Shown: positions 13,024 through 20,451 of the stretch, in pieces
Layout: the number at the start of each line of letters is the position of its first letter
Position numbering within the stretch: the first letter of the stretch is position 1
Origin: a virus
Virus record (IMG/VR): IMGVR_UViG_3300023179_000604
Span: 1 to 20,838 of that record
Direction: 5' to 3' (one strand)
Length of the DNA stretch: 20,838 bases
The notes under the pieces: model-generated
The model's input: only the letters and a program-made list of their open reading frames with translations
Database searches by the model: none
What the model was told of the DNA's origin: nothing
Position numbers and translations under genes: made by a program

Positions 13024-13281
13024 CTACTCTGGGTCGATGCAGGTAAAGGCCTCGCGAGGAACGCAGACGGAGAAAGTTGCGATGTCAACCGATGTCTTAT
13101 TTGCTCCCCTGATGAGGATCCCGTGTGAATTGGAGCACTGCTTGATCATTTTTCTCACCTCGCGCTCCTGTGCTTTTCTACCTGGGTTAATGATGAGGTG
13201 AGCAGAGATGCCTAGACAGCAAAGAATGAAGACAATCATTGATGTGAGCTGTAAAAATCTCAGGGGGAATTTGGACTCCAT
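13024..13281 (-). CDS. Small single-pass membrane or secreted protein
   Basis: 85 residues. MESKFPLRFL is followed by a hydrophobic stretch (about 11-30: LTSMIVFILCCLGISAHLII) that reads as a signal anchor. The rest is soluble, with three cysteines (CSNSHG, VCVPREAFTCIDPE) that could form a disulfide if exported. The C-terminal part would face the periplasm or exterior if the N-terminus stays inside. No family recognised. The ribosome binding site is weak (AAGAAGAG, 9 or more bases upstream). Confidence 0.52.
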   Translation of the reverse strand: MESKFPLRFLQLTSMIVFILCCLGISAHLIINPGRKAQEREVRKMIKQCSNSHGILIRGANKTSVDIATFSVCVPREAFTCIDPE

Positions 13282-13282
13282 C

Positions 13283-13576
13283 TTACTGGCTCTTCTTTAA
13301 AAGCTGTAGAATATTTCTCACTCTAAGCGCATCTAGATCGGGTCGCAGGCTGCTTTGTGTCTCATACATCAAAGAGCTCGACCAGTCTGTGTCGACCTCA
13401 CTGTTCATCTCACACTGCAGCACCTGACAGGTGTACTTACCACCCCTGTATCCTGAATGATCATCTGCACACTTCTTGGCGGCATCGAGGGAATCATACA
13501 GGCCTACGACGTAGCTGTGGTTCTCTCTGTCTCCCCACATGAGTGCCTCAACGATATAGTGGATCTTACTTTGCAT
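13283..13576 (-). CDS. Small conserved-looking phage protein (WGDRENHSYVVG motif)
   Basis: 97 residues. The ATG at 13576 has AAGGAG 5 bases upstream and overlaps the end of the tilS-like gene by 11 bases. The N-terminal half reads YIVEALMWGDRENHSYVVGL, then YDSLDAAKKCADDH, then a Gly-rich turn and TCQVLQCEM. This alternating strand-helix pattern and the WGDRExHSYVVG segment are familiar from small phage proteins of unknown function. The C-terminal half (about 58-97) is helical and less distinctive. Because of the overlap, it is probably co-translated with the TilS-like protein. Confidence 0.62.
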   Translation of the reverse strand: MQSKIHYIVEALMWGDRENHSYVVGLYDSLDAAKKCADDHSGYRGGKYTCQVLQCEMNSEVDTDWSSSLMYETQSSLRPDLDALRVRNILQLLKKSQ

Positions 13577-14186
13577 TTTTCTCCTTTTGTATCATGCTCC
13601 TAACCGTCGTTCTCAGGCCGGGATTGACTGCGAGAGCGTGGGGCATGATATCGTGACGAATGATATTTCTTGCGTGATTTCGAGACTCATTGCTGGGATC
13701 CTGGACGAAGGGAATTCCCTTCTTCTGACACCACTCTAGCAGCTCGGTCTTGGGAGTCGCGAGGAAGGGCCTCACAACGTTCGTGTCAGGGTTCCTAATG
13801 CTCATCGTTCTCGGTCGACCGTGGAGTGATGTGAAGAGCCACCACTCGACCGCGTCGTCGAGGTGATGACCTGTGACAACAGGTGCGTCTGACATCTCCT
13901 TAAAGAACCTTATCCTCTCGTTCCTCCAGAACTCCTCGAGTGACTCCTCATCAGACCTATCTCTAGATAGAGTTGAGACAGTGAGGGGCACTCCTTCTTT
14001 GCTACAGTAGTCCTCGACAAACTTCCTGGCGTCCCTGCCGTGGGCAGTCATGTGATCAAAGTGGAGAGCGTGAACCTTCCTCTTGCCGCGGCGCATAAAG
14101 TCCAGAGCCGCCATAGAGTCAACTCCACCAGAAAGAGCCACATAAACTTTTCCTGGGACTTTATCCAGAAGTCGGATCACGCTCAC
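13566..14186 (-). CDS. tilS: tRNA(Ile)-lysidine synthase-like protein (TilS, compact)
   Basis: 206 residues. TilS adds lysine to C34 of tRNA-Ile(CAU), so that it reads AUA instead of AUG. The PP-loop SGGVDS is at 19-24. GHHLDD at 106-111 (typical of TilS), RPF at 139-141 and DPSNESRNHARNIIRH at 163-178 (the TilS signature that follows) are all in order. Only the catalytic N-terminal domain is present; the E. coli enzyme (about 430 residues) has further C-terminal domains. The GTG start at 14186 or 14180 follows an AGGTGAGC region. A tRNA gene with CAT anticodon lies about 3.2 kb away in the same orientation, a possible substrate. TtcA and other PP-loop enzymes lack this motif series. Confident on family, less so on activity. 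Confidence 0.82.
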   Translation of the reverse strand: MSVIRLLDKVPGKVYVALSGGVDSMAALDFMRRGKRKVHALHFDHMTAHGRDARKFVEDYCSKEGVPLTVSTLSRDRSDEESLEEFWRNERIRFFKEMSDAPVVTGHHLDDAVEWWLFTSLHGRPRTMSIRNPDTNVVRPFLATPKTELLEWCQKKGIPFVQDPSNESRNHARNIIRHDIMPHALAVNPGLRTTVRSMIQKEKNAK

Positions 14187-14214
14187 CTACACTGTTGTGG
14201 TTTATGAGTATAAA

Positions 14215-14538
14215 TCAGTCAGATTCATCTTCTGACTCTGACCGCCTCTCCTTGGCACGACGATCCTTGGCCTTGAGCTTGGACTTCTTGGAGACAGGCT
14301 CTTCGAATGTGGGTCTCTCCTCACTGGTGACAGGAGCGGAAGACTGCACAAGTTTCACATCGAGCTGTCGAGTTCTCACAGTGAACCCAGCGGCGATTCG
14401 CTTGATCTTCACCTGAGTGCCGCTGCTCGAGCGAAACTTTCCAGCGTGCATATCAGCGTCACTGAACTCTGGAAATGTGCCTACAACTGTCCAGGGACGT
14501 CCCTGAGTTTGTGACTTCGATTTTTCAGTAAGTGTCAT
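14215..14538 (-). CDS. Unknown protein: small N-terminal domain plus basic Ser/Lys tail
   Basis: 107 residues from the ATG at 14538, which has AAGGAGAGA at good spacing; a frame opening at 14559 is less likely. Residues about 13-58 (RPWTVVGTFPEFSDADMHAG, then VKIKRIAAGFTVRTRQ) look like a compact beta-rich domain. From about residue 66, the sequence is charged and low-complexity (SKKSKLKAKDRRAKERRSES), like a DNA-contacting or unstructured tail. Function unknown. Confidence 0.58.
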   Translation of the reverse strand: MTLTEKSKSQTQGRPWTVVGTFPEFSDADMHAGKFRSSSGTQVKIKRIAAGFTVRTRQLDVKLVQSSAPVTSEERPTFEEPVSKKSKLKAKDRRAKERRSESEDESD

Positions 14539-14563
14539 GTGTTCTCTCCTTGGGAACACATCA

Positions 14564-14591
14564 ATTATAACCTACAGGATCAGGTGTACAA
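14564..14591 (-). promoter_or_regulatory. Possible sigma70-type promoter
   Basis: On the minus strand TTGTAC (14591-14586) and TATAAT (14569-14564) are separated by 16 bases, about 26 bases before the start at 14538. The -10 box is perfect; the -35 box matches the consensus TTGACA at only three positions. It would fire the unit that includes the tilS-like gene, independently of phage-specific elements. Not confirmed. Confidence 0.35.
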
Positions 14592-14594
14592 GGT

Positions 14595-14852
14595 CTAGAA
14601 GAGTCTCTCTAGGAATTCCCGAACATCATCCGAGCGATTTCCGCTCAAGTGCTGCATCTTGTAGCGCCTCACCTCAGACATGAGCCAGGACTTCATCATG
14701 CTTCCCTGACAGAAATCAAGCTCATGCTCCACGATAAGCTGTCCAAAATCCTTCTTAAGAAGCAAGGCCATCTCATCAAGTTGCATGGGAAGGCGACAGA
14801 TCGCCTTGTAGACTGCCAGCTCCTCTTTTGTCTTCATTACCCTTTGGTCCAT
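14595..14852 (-). CDS. Small helical unknown protein
   Basis: 85 residues from the ATG at 14852, which has AGGAG about 8 bases upstream; an in-frame TTG at 14855 and ATG at 14837 are alternatives. The sequence is helical throughout (KTKEELAVYKAICRLPMQ, DEMALLLKKDFGQL, MKSWLMSEVRRYKMQHL). There are no catalytic motifs or membrane segments. ATACTTA lies about 15-20 bases upstream. Function unknown. Confidence 0.55.
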   Translation of the reverse strand: MDQRVMKTKEELAVYKAICRLPMQLDEMALLLKKDFGQLIVEHELDFCQGSMMKSWLMSEVRRYKMQHLSGNRSDDVREFLERLF

Positions 14853-14882
14853 CAATCAGCTCCTGGCACTAAGTATGCTCCC

Positions 14883-15236
14883 TCAGAGCTTTCCTGTCGC
14901 TGCGAGCTGCATGAAGTGCTGCCACACCTCTCGGTTTCTGACATTGTGGCACCTGGGTGTTGGTCTGAATGGCTTCTCTGATGTGAGTTCTTTCATTCCT
15001 TGGGCCCGGGCACTCTCCGAGCGACCGGCATTCCTCATGAGCTCCTTCGCAGTCTTGCGGTGAAGCTTACGGAACTTTCGAGTCGCCTTGCGGCGCTCTT
15101 CTTGTGACAGCGTGGAGAGCTGAACACGCACCTGCTTGATAGGGGACACAAGAAAGCTGCTGTTGACTGGAACGACTCCAGACTCGAGAAGCTTAAGCTG
15201 AACGATCATCCTGTTTCTCTCAAGCAATGATCCCAT
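14883..15236 (-). CDS. Small basic unknown protein
   Basis: 117 residues from the ATG at 15236. This start has AGGAGG five bases upstream; a longer frame from 15362 would overlap the tail fibre gene and is rejected. The protein is strongly basic in the middle (EERRKATRKFRKLHRKTAKE), helical, with one cysteine (PTPRCHNVRN) and an aromatic C-terminus (VWQHFMQLAATGKL). The basic helix could contact nucleic acid. The spacer 15237-15300 contains two small hairpins (CACGCTTCGTG and ATCACCGATGTGAT) but no T run. Function unknown. Confidence 0.58.
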   Translation of the reverse strand: MGSLLERNRMIVQLKLLESGVVPVNSSFLVSPIKQVRVQLSTLSQEERRKATRKFRKLHRKTAKELMRNAGRSESARAQGMKELTSEKPFRPTPRCHNVRNREVWQHFMQLAATGKL

Positions 15237-15300
15237 ATGTACCTCCTGCGTACACATTATCACATCGGTGATCGGATTGCACGAAGCGTGTAACAATAAA

Positions 15301-18300
15301 TCACACGTTACTGATACAGTACCAGGTCGTGCCAGTATTTCGCCAAACCCATGTCTGTCCACCGCCTGTGGTCATTGATCGAGCCACACCGGTCGAAGGA
15401 GTCACAGTAGATCCTGCGCCCGAGATATTCACCAGTGAGATCGTGAGACCATCGTCTCCTGCTGCCATAGCAGGAAGTGCCACTGCAGCCACGTTCACTG
15501 TGTATGTCGCGTTCGTGCGGAGGTTGGCGGCAGTCGGTGTTGCGCCGACTGACCCGAGCGTTCTCAAATTTCCGTTCGTCCATGTCAGGGTGCCCGAGCC
15601 ATTGTTCGTGAGAACCTGATTCGAAGATCCCTGTGCTGATGGGAACGACGTAGTGACGTTGTTGAGTTTAGTGATATTGCCAGTGGAGTTGACGACGAAT
15701 GTTGTCGCAGCCAGAGAACCCACCGACATTCCGTAGGAGAAGAGGCCGCCGGATTGTGGGGTCGCAGTCGATGTGACAGTCGACACTGTTGATGTGAAAG
15801 AGAAGCTTACGTTCGCATAGATAAACAATCCGCCGGCGACGCCAGATACAGCAACCGCTGAAGTGGGAAGCGTAGAGCCGGCTGCGAGTGTGGCATCACC
15901 AGCGCCGAAACGAGCACCAGAGGTTCCAATAAAGGCACAGCAAGCACCTGCAGTGTCTGAACTATTAAGCACTGTGCTGTATCCCACTGACACGAATGTC
16001 GATGCTCCCGTGACATTTATTGTAGGCACGGCACGTGAGATCGAAATGTAGCTATCATAGATCTCCATTGTGCCGGCGGAGACGTTGATGGCGTTACCTG
16101 TTGCACCACCCGCCAAAGATCCACCTACATCAGTGCGGTTTCGGATGAGTGTGTATCCAGCAGTCTGGACTATAGCAGAGCCTGCTGCACTGTTTGAAAG
16201 GGATACTACACATGCATCGAGATACAGGCTGGAGTTTGCTCCCTGGTTGCTGTTGGTTACAGCAGCTGCACCAGTCGCGTTAGTGTTGAGGATGTAACAC
16301 CCGTAGAGCCGAAGGCGTCCTGGACGGCCGACGCCGCCTGTCAAGGTTACTGCAGAACCTGCAAAAGACCCTTGAATGTAGAGGCCGTAGATATAGGTCT
16401 CATTCAAGTTGACGTTCAGCGCAGCGCCAGTGCCCAGATCATATGTAATCGATCCTACCGCAACAACCTTATTCGAGCCAGCGCCTCCGGCTGCTGCGAT
16501 GACAAGCGGCTTGTTGACGACGTTCAGAGTAACATTGCCCCAGTCACCTGTGGCTTTGGGCCCTACAAGGATTACGTCATTAGCGCTGGCAGCATCGACC
16601 GCGGCCTGAAGTGTTGCGTATGAGCCTCCCTCAACGACGAGCAGGACCTTGCTGCCAAAGCCTGTGCCGCTACCTGCCTGCCACGTGGGAGCCGAGCCTG
16701 GTCCGTTCGAAGTGAGCACATCTCCAGCAGTACCTGGACTGCCGTTCACCTGGAGCTCATTTAAAACAAGATCAAGCGATCCACTGCCAGCGCTAGCAAT
16801 AATTTTAGGAGTGCCGCTGACAGTCTCCAGTAGCAGTGTGGGGTTTCCACCCCCTGCGCTCGAGTCGACAGTTACACCAACCGGTGAAACTCTGACGGAG
16901 TCGACGTTTCCTCCGACAGAATCGTGAACCCATATGCTCAGTGTGTTTCCGTCGACCTCGAAGAACTCAGTGCCACCACCAGGCTGAGATGTCACTTTCA
17001 GAGAAGTGCCATCAAACATTAGATCTCCCGATCCGCTTATTGTGTTGAGAGCAGTGCCAAAGGCCACCTCGTTCGCTGCGATCGTGCCGCTAATATTTGC
17101 GAAAGGCTGTGAGTGCGTCCATGTGCTGCCGTTCCACATGAGCACATCGTTAGAGGCCGGCGCAGATGCGGTGACTGGGTAGCCCTGGATGGCCACGACT
17201 GTTGGATCTGGGTAGGTTCCATCGAGGTCTCCTCCAGCAGCTGAGGGGATTGTCGTTGAAACGTGGGATGGTGTGGAGTCGCCAAAGTGGAGTGAAACTG
17301 TGCGATTGTTCTGTGTAGCCTTCGCGTAAATAGCAATATAGAGGCGCTCAGTGGATAGAAGGGTCGTTCCAGCGGGAATCACCACCTGAATGGCATACTG
17401 TGCGACAACTGTCGGATCGTAGACAGAGACGTCATCCGATGTTGCAAGGATCGTCAGTGTGGAGGTGGCGCTATTATACTTGCCAACCCTCAGCTGAAGT
17501 ATCGTCTGGTTCGCCTGGTTCGCATTACTTGCCGCCCACAGGTGGATATCCCAGAGGCCGGCTGGGATAGAGGTGATGCCGGGCACACCCACATCGGTCA
17601 CAAAGTTGGCGACGAGGTCGTAGCTCACCTGTGACAGCACATTAGATGTGACAGTCGAGCCTGCAACAACAGCAGCAGGGCCCATCTGGCGCACTGGCAC
17701 TGTGGCAGGAACTGGTATGCCTGTGATGGGTGCTTGTGGGGCTGTTCCCCTGTTCAGGTAGTAGAGTATACCCCCGCCACTTCCGCCTGAGGGTGGATCT
17801 CCCGGTACCCACTGCGATAAAGCAGCGTTCCACGTTAGCACCTGACCGCCGTTGGGAGATGTGGTTGCCACGTCGTAGCCCTGGATTCGAGCAACAGTTG
17901 CCGGTACTGATCCAGTTCCGGGCCCGGCTGTGACGTCACCAGTCAGCTCGGTGATGCCTGCTCCGCCACCTCCACCTCCAGCTTCTGCGCCAAGCTCAGT
18001 CACTGTTATGACGGGGCCATCGCCCTCGCCGAACTGAGTATTGGTGGTTACAGTCGTGACTTTTAGAGAGTAAGTCCAGGTTCCAGCTGGAGGCTCATCG
18101 ACAACCTGAAGGCAGTACGGAACGTTCTCATTTGCGGCGCTCGATTCGAACTGAACGAGCTGGCCGACTGCGGTTCCATCACGATAGATGTTCAGCCGGC
18201 CCCAACCGGCGGCAGAGGGATTTGCATCGCCAGAGACGATGATCTGGACAGGATTTCCCTGCGTTGTGATTGTCGTGGAGACTACGGTGGCTGGCTTCGC

Positions 18301-18420
18301 CGCCGCTGCAGTTATAGTGACCTGTGAACCCTTTGTCTGAGAGAAGTTGAGTGGAACACCTCCACCACCACTTCCTGAAGCGATCGTTGATCCGCTGAAG
18401 CCAAATCCGCCGTTATACAT
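15301..18420 (-). CDS. Tail fibre or tailspike with predicted beta-helix
   Basis: 1039 residues, Gly/Ser/Thr/Ala-rich and low in Lys, typical of phage adhesins. The N-terminal third has a Gly-rich linker. Short shaft modules recur: IQGYDV ... GGQVLTWN (about 178), IQGYPV ... NDVLMWNG (about 410), AGDVLTSNG (about 567) and SNQVLTNNGSG (about 937), the type used in trimeric phage fibres. Between them, from about 600 to 865, ATLQAAVDAASANDVILVGP begins a right-handed beta-helix-like run with many short strands and Asn ladders, as in pectate-lyase-fold spikes. The C-terminal 90 residues (ending TWVWRNTGTTWYCISNV) resemble a fibre tip. It likely binds host surface polysaccharide; enzyme activity is not evident. 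It sits four bases after the stop of the small structural gene at 18424. Confidence 0.78.
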   Translation of the reverse strand: MYNGGFGFSGSTIASGSGGGGVPLNFSQTKGSQVTITAAAAKPATVVSTTITTQGNPVQIIVSGDANPSAAGWGRLNIYRDGTAVGQLVQFESSAANENVPYCLQVVDEPPAGTWTYSLKVTTVTTNTQFGEGDGPVITVTELGAEAGGGGGGAGITELTGDVTAGPGTGSVPATVARIQGYDVATTSPNGGQVLTWNAALSQWVPGDPPSGGSGGGILYYLNRGTAPQAPITGIPVPATVPVRQMGPAAVVAGSTVTSNVLSQVSYDLVANFVTDVGVPGITSIPAGLWDIHLWAASNANQANQTILQLRVGKYNSATSTLTILATSDDVSVYDPTVVAQYAIQVVIPAGTTLLSTERLYIAIYAKATQNNRTVSLHFGDSTPSHVSTTIPSAAGGDLDGTYPDPTVVAIQGYPVTASAPASNDVLMWNGSTWTHSQPFANISGTIAANEVAFGTALNTISGSGDLMFDGTSLKVTSQPGGGTEFFEVDGNTLSIWVHDSVGGNVDSVRVSPVGVTVDSSAGGGNPTLLLETVSGTPKIIASAGSGSLDLVLNELQVNGSPGTAGDVLTSNGPGSAPTWQAGSGTGFGSKVLLVVEGGSYATLQAAVDAASANDVILVGPKATGDWGNVTLNVVNKPLVIAAAGGAGSNKVVAVGSITYDLGTGAALNVNLNETYIYGLYIQGSFAGSAVTLTGGVGRPGRLRLYGCYILNTNATGAAAVTNSNQGANSSLYLDACVVSLSNSAAGSAIVQTAGYTLIRNRTDVGGSLAGGATGNAINVSAGTMEIYDSYISISRAVPTINVTGASTFVSVGYSTVLNSSDTAGACCAFIGTSGARFGAGDATLAAGSTLPTSAVAVSGVAGGLFIYANVSFSFTSTVSTVTSTATPQSGGLFSYGMSVGSLAATTFVVNSTGNITKLNNVTTSFPSAQGSSNQVLTNNGSGTLTWTNGNLRTLGSVGATPTAANLRTNATYTVNVAAVALPAMAAGDDGLTISLVNISGAGSTVTPSTGVARSMTTGGGQTWVWRNTGTTWYCISNV

Positions 18421-18423
18421 AGA

Positions 18424-18819
18424 TCACCCCACCCCGTTGAATCCGTTGGATGCGGTGACAAGCAGGAACCTACTCGGTTCCACGCCCGTGAGGCCGGCGA
18501 TGAGAGTGAACGTGGGAGATCCGCCGCTGCCGGAGACGAACACTCGATCGACTCGAAACTCAGCAGCGAACGACTCGGATCCGCTGAGGAAGAAGTAGTT
18601 CGAGGGACCGGGATTGAGGCCGTTCTCAGTGAATGCCACAGCGAGGACTGAGCTAGCTGCGCCGGTGTTCCTGATTACGAGGAACCTCGTCACATTTCCG
18701 AAGGTGATCTCCTTCGTCTGACCTAGGTTGACATTTGAAGACGTGACAAAGGGCGTCGCCGACAGTTGGTATGCCGGCACGTAGTTCTCGCCCATGTAGA
18801 ACTGGTTGTTTGCTGTCAT
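18424..18819 (-). CDS. Small virion-like structural protein
   Basis: 131 residues. The ATG at 18819 has GGAG 7-8 bases upstream, and that site is in the 3' arm of a hairpin (18827-18857). The sequence MGENYVPAYQLSATPFVTSS followed by strands (FLVIRNTG, LAVAFTENG, NYFFLSGSESF, FRVDRVFVSG) is beta-rich and resembles small virion proteins encoded next to phage tail fibre genes, which may cap or decorate tails. It ends three bases before the fibre start, so both are probably co-expressed. Structural role is inferred. Confidence 0.62.
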   Translation of the reverse strand: MTANNQFYMGENYVPAYQLSATPFVTSSNVNLGQTKEITFGNVTRFLVIRNTGAASSVLAVAFTENGLNPGPSNYFFLSGSESFAAEFRVDRVFVSGSGGSPTFTLIAGLTGVEPSRFLLVTASNGFNGVG

Positions 18820-18826
18820 TACTTTA

Positions 18827-18857
18827 CTCCGCCCACATAAGTATTACGCAGGCGGAG
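18827..18857 (-). promoter_or_regulatory. Hairpin that can sequester a ribosome binding site
   Basis: In the leader of the gene starting at 18819, CTCCGCC (18857-18851 on the minus strand) pairs with GGCGGAG (18833-18827), a 7-bp G+C-rich stem. The 3' arm contains the GGAG that serves as ribosome binding site. The 17-base loop contains ATACTTAT. The structure could block translation until it opens, or a factor could act on it. There is no T run, so it is not an intrinsic terminator. Confidence 0.5.
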
Positions 18858-18880
18858 AGAAGACAGCTACTAACGAGGTG

Positions 18881-20107
18881 TCAGCGATCGTTCCGGAAGC
18901 ACTTAAAGGTGGGAAATCGGAGGGAGCCGTCAGGCGTAATTTCTTGATAGCGGACCTCGATCACCCTGCCGAGGAATGCGTCCTGATCGGCCCAGATCTT
19001 CTCCCGAAGCTCATCATTGAACCCGGAGCCCACCTGCACCTCCACACCCTCGAAGCGCACCAGGACGGATCCCAGCTTGCCCTCGTGCTTGCCGGTGCCC
19101 TCGATGAAGCCCTCGATCCGGAGGTCAGCGTCGTGGAAGGCCTTGAGCTTCATCACCTCATAGCCACGGCCGAACAGGTAGGGCGCATCGACGTCCTTCA
19201 CCATGGCACCCTCGTAGCCCTGAGAGACGTACGTGTCGTGCAGGGACTTGATTGGCCCGTAGCTCGGCTCCGTGAGGGTGCGGGGCACGAGGCGAAGGTA
19301 CTTCAGCCCGGGCTTCAGTCGGGTGCTCAGGGCGGCGTACCTCTCGGAGCACCCCAGGACAGTCTCCTTGCTATCCCACTCCTCGATGGGTAGATAATCA
19401 AAAAGGGCGAGGTAAGTGTCCCGGAGGTCAACGTCGTCCTTCCGGTAGGCCTGCTGCATGAGGGCCGTGAAGTCCCGGCCCATGATCTCGCCGTCGTAGC
19501 ACCCGTCACCCAGATCCGCCAGCTCAGCGCCGATCGTGTCGTCGAAGTTGGTGATCTGCTTGCCGCTGCGGGCGAACAGTGTGGCGTTGCCGTCTCGGAC
19601 CACGGCGAAGCACCTGATCCCGTCAAGCTTGGGCTCCACCGCCACCTGCTTGCGGCCGACGAGGCGCTTCTCCTCGAACTTCTGTGCGAGCTGGACCTCG
19701 AAGGTGGGCACGGTGCCGGGCATAACTTTATTGATGGTCTTCTCGGACGCTCCGATCGCCATGTGCTTCTTGAGGATCTTGCGCATCCACTTCTCCTCAG
19801 CCTCCGTGGCGCCGCAGAGTGCGGTGTGGATCAGGTCGATGGCAGCGTTGCCAGTAACCTTGCGCGCGGCGCAGCTCTCTGCTGCAGAGAAGAAGCCTGA
19901 CCACCGGTCCGCCTCCTGCGGACTCTCGTTACGCTGCTTCTTGGTGACAGCGGGCACCTTCACCACGTGGAAGGGCGTGAACGGGTCGTGCCCCATTCGA
20001 AGCGCCCTCACGAGGATCGGGTTATTGCTGTGCTCACGCAGGATCTCCATCTTGGCGTTGGAGCCTGACTCGCTCTGCACCCTCTCGAGGATATCACTGA
20101 CAAGCAT
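18881..20107 (-). CDS. lig: ATP-dependent DNA ligase, T4 gp30 type
   Basis: 408 residues from the ATG at 20107, with GAGG six bases upstream; a GTG at 20119 is also in frame. DNA ligases seal nicks by adenylating an active-site lysine. Motif I is EPKLDGIR with Lys160; motif III is around FARSGK; motif IV is EGAMVKD; motif V is around MKLKAF. The N-terminal helical domain (EILREHSNNPILVRAL, KVTGNAAIDL, GASEKTINKVMPG) parallels the same region of T4 ligase, indicating the T4 type rather than the shorter T7 type. The C-terminus is an OB-fold with the strand KLGSVLVRFEG. It is preceded by a coupled small gene, whose stop at 20116 lies close by. Strong call. Confidence 0.9.
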   Translation of the reverse strand: MLVSDILERVQSESGSNAKMEILREHSNNPILVRALRMGHDPFTPFHVVKVPAVTKKQRNESPQEADRWSGFFSAAESCAARKVTGNAAIDLIHTALCGATEAEEKWMRKILKKHMAIGASEKTINKVMPGTVPTFEVQLAQKFEEKRLVGRKQVAVEPKLDGIRCFAVVRDGNATLFARSGKQITNFDDTIGAELADLGDGCYDGEIMGRDFTALMQQAYRKDDVDLRDTYLALFDYLPIEEWDSKETVLGCSERYAALSTRLKPGLKYLRLVPRTLTEPSYGPIKSLHDTYVSQGYEGAMVKDVDAPYLFGRGYEVMKLKAFHDADLRIEGFIEGTGKHEGKLGSVLVRFEGVEVQVGSGFNDELREKIWADQDAFLGRVIEVRYQEITPDGSLRFPTFKCFRNDR

Positions 20108-20115
20108 GATCTGCC

Positions 20116-20385
20116 TCACGCCTTTCCGCAGTACTCATCGTACGCCTGCTGTGACAGCTCGTGGGAGGTGCGCCCCTCTGTGAGGCCCGAGTGGGTGTCG
20201 CACCAGTAGTGCATGTCCACCTCTCGGATCCCGCAAGTGCGCCACCAGTGGCCCCACACGTAGGCGACCTTGTGTGTGGCGGCGTGCTCATCGGGAGCCG
20301 CGACGAATCGGACGTGGCCTCCGTGCCCAGATTTTGCTTCCTGATCCTTGTACAGGTAGATCTCGAACATCTTCATATCACTCAT
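20116..20385 (-). CDS. Small unknown protein
   Basis: 89 residues. The ATG at 20385 has AGGAG 8 bases upstream. Its sequence mixes strands and His/Trp/Tyr-rich segments (FEIYLYKDQE, HVRFVAAPDEHAATH, AYVWGHWWRTCG, VDMHYWCDTH). It is rich in His (HGGH, HAATH) and has three cysteines, so metal binding is possible, but no family is recognised. The 66-base spacer upstream, before the deformylase end at 20452, contains an inverted TTGAC/GTCAA repeat but no clear promoter. Confidence 0.58.
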   Translation of the reverse strand: MSDMKMFEIYLYKDQEAKSGHGGHVRFVAAPDEHAATHKVAYVWGHWWRTCGIREVDMHYWCDTHSGLTEGRTSHELSQQAYDEYCGKA

Positions 20386-20451
20386 GGATGGAGCTCCTAG
20401 TGTGCTGTTGACCTAATCATACAAGGATCGGTCGTCAATTGCACTGGGCGA

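Noticed and set aside
15301-18420. Possible diversity-generating retroelement acting on the tail fibre
   Set aside because: No reverse transcriptase motif (such as YxDD) or template/variable repeat pair was seen; repeats in the fibre are protein-level modules.
18806-19393. Plus-strand reading frames of 195 codons here and of 215 codons at 19536-20183
   Set aside because: Both are shadows of the DNA ligase gene, whose motifs are clear on the minus strand.
20386-20451. Sigma70 promoter in the spacer before the gene at 20385
   Set aside because: TTGACG and TATGAT are visible on the minus strand but only 11 bases apart, too close for a working promoter.
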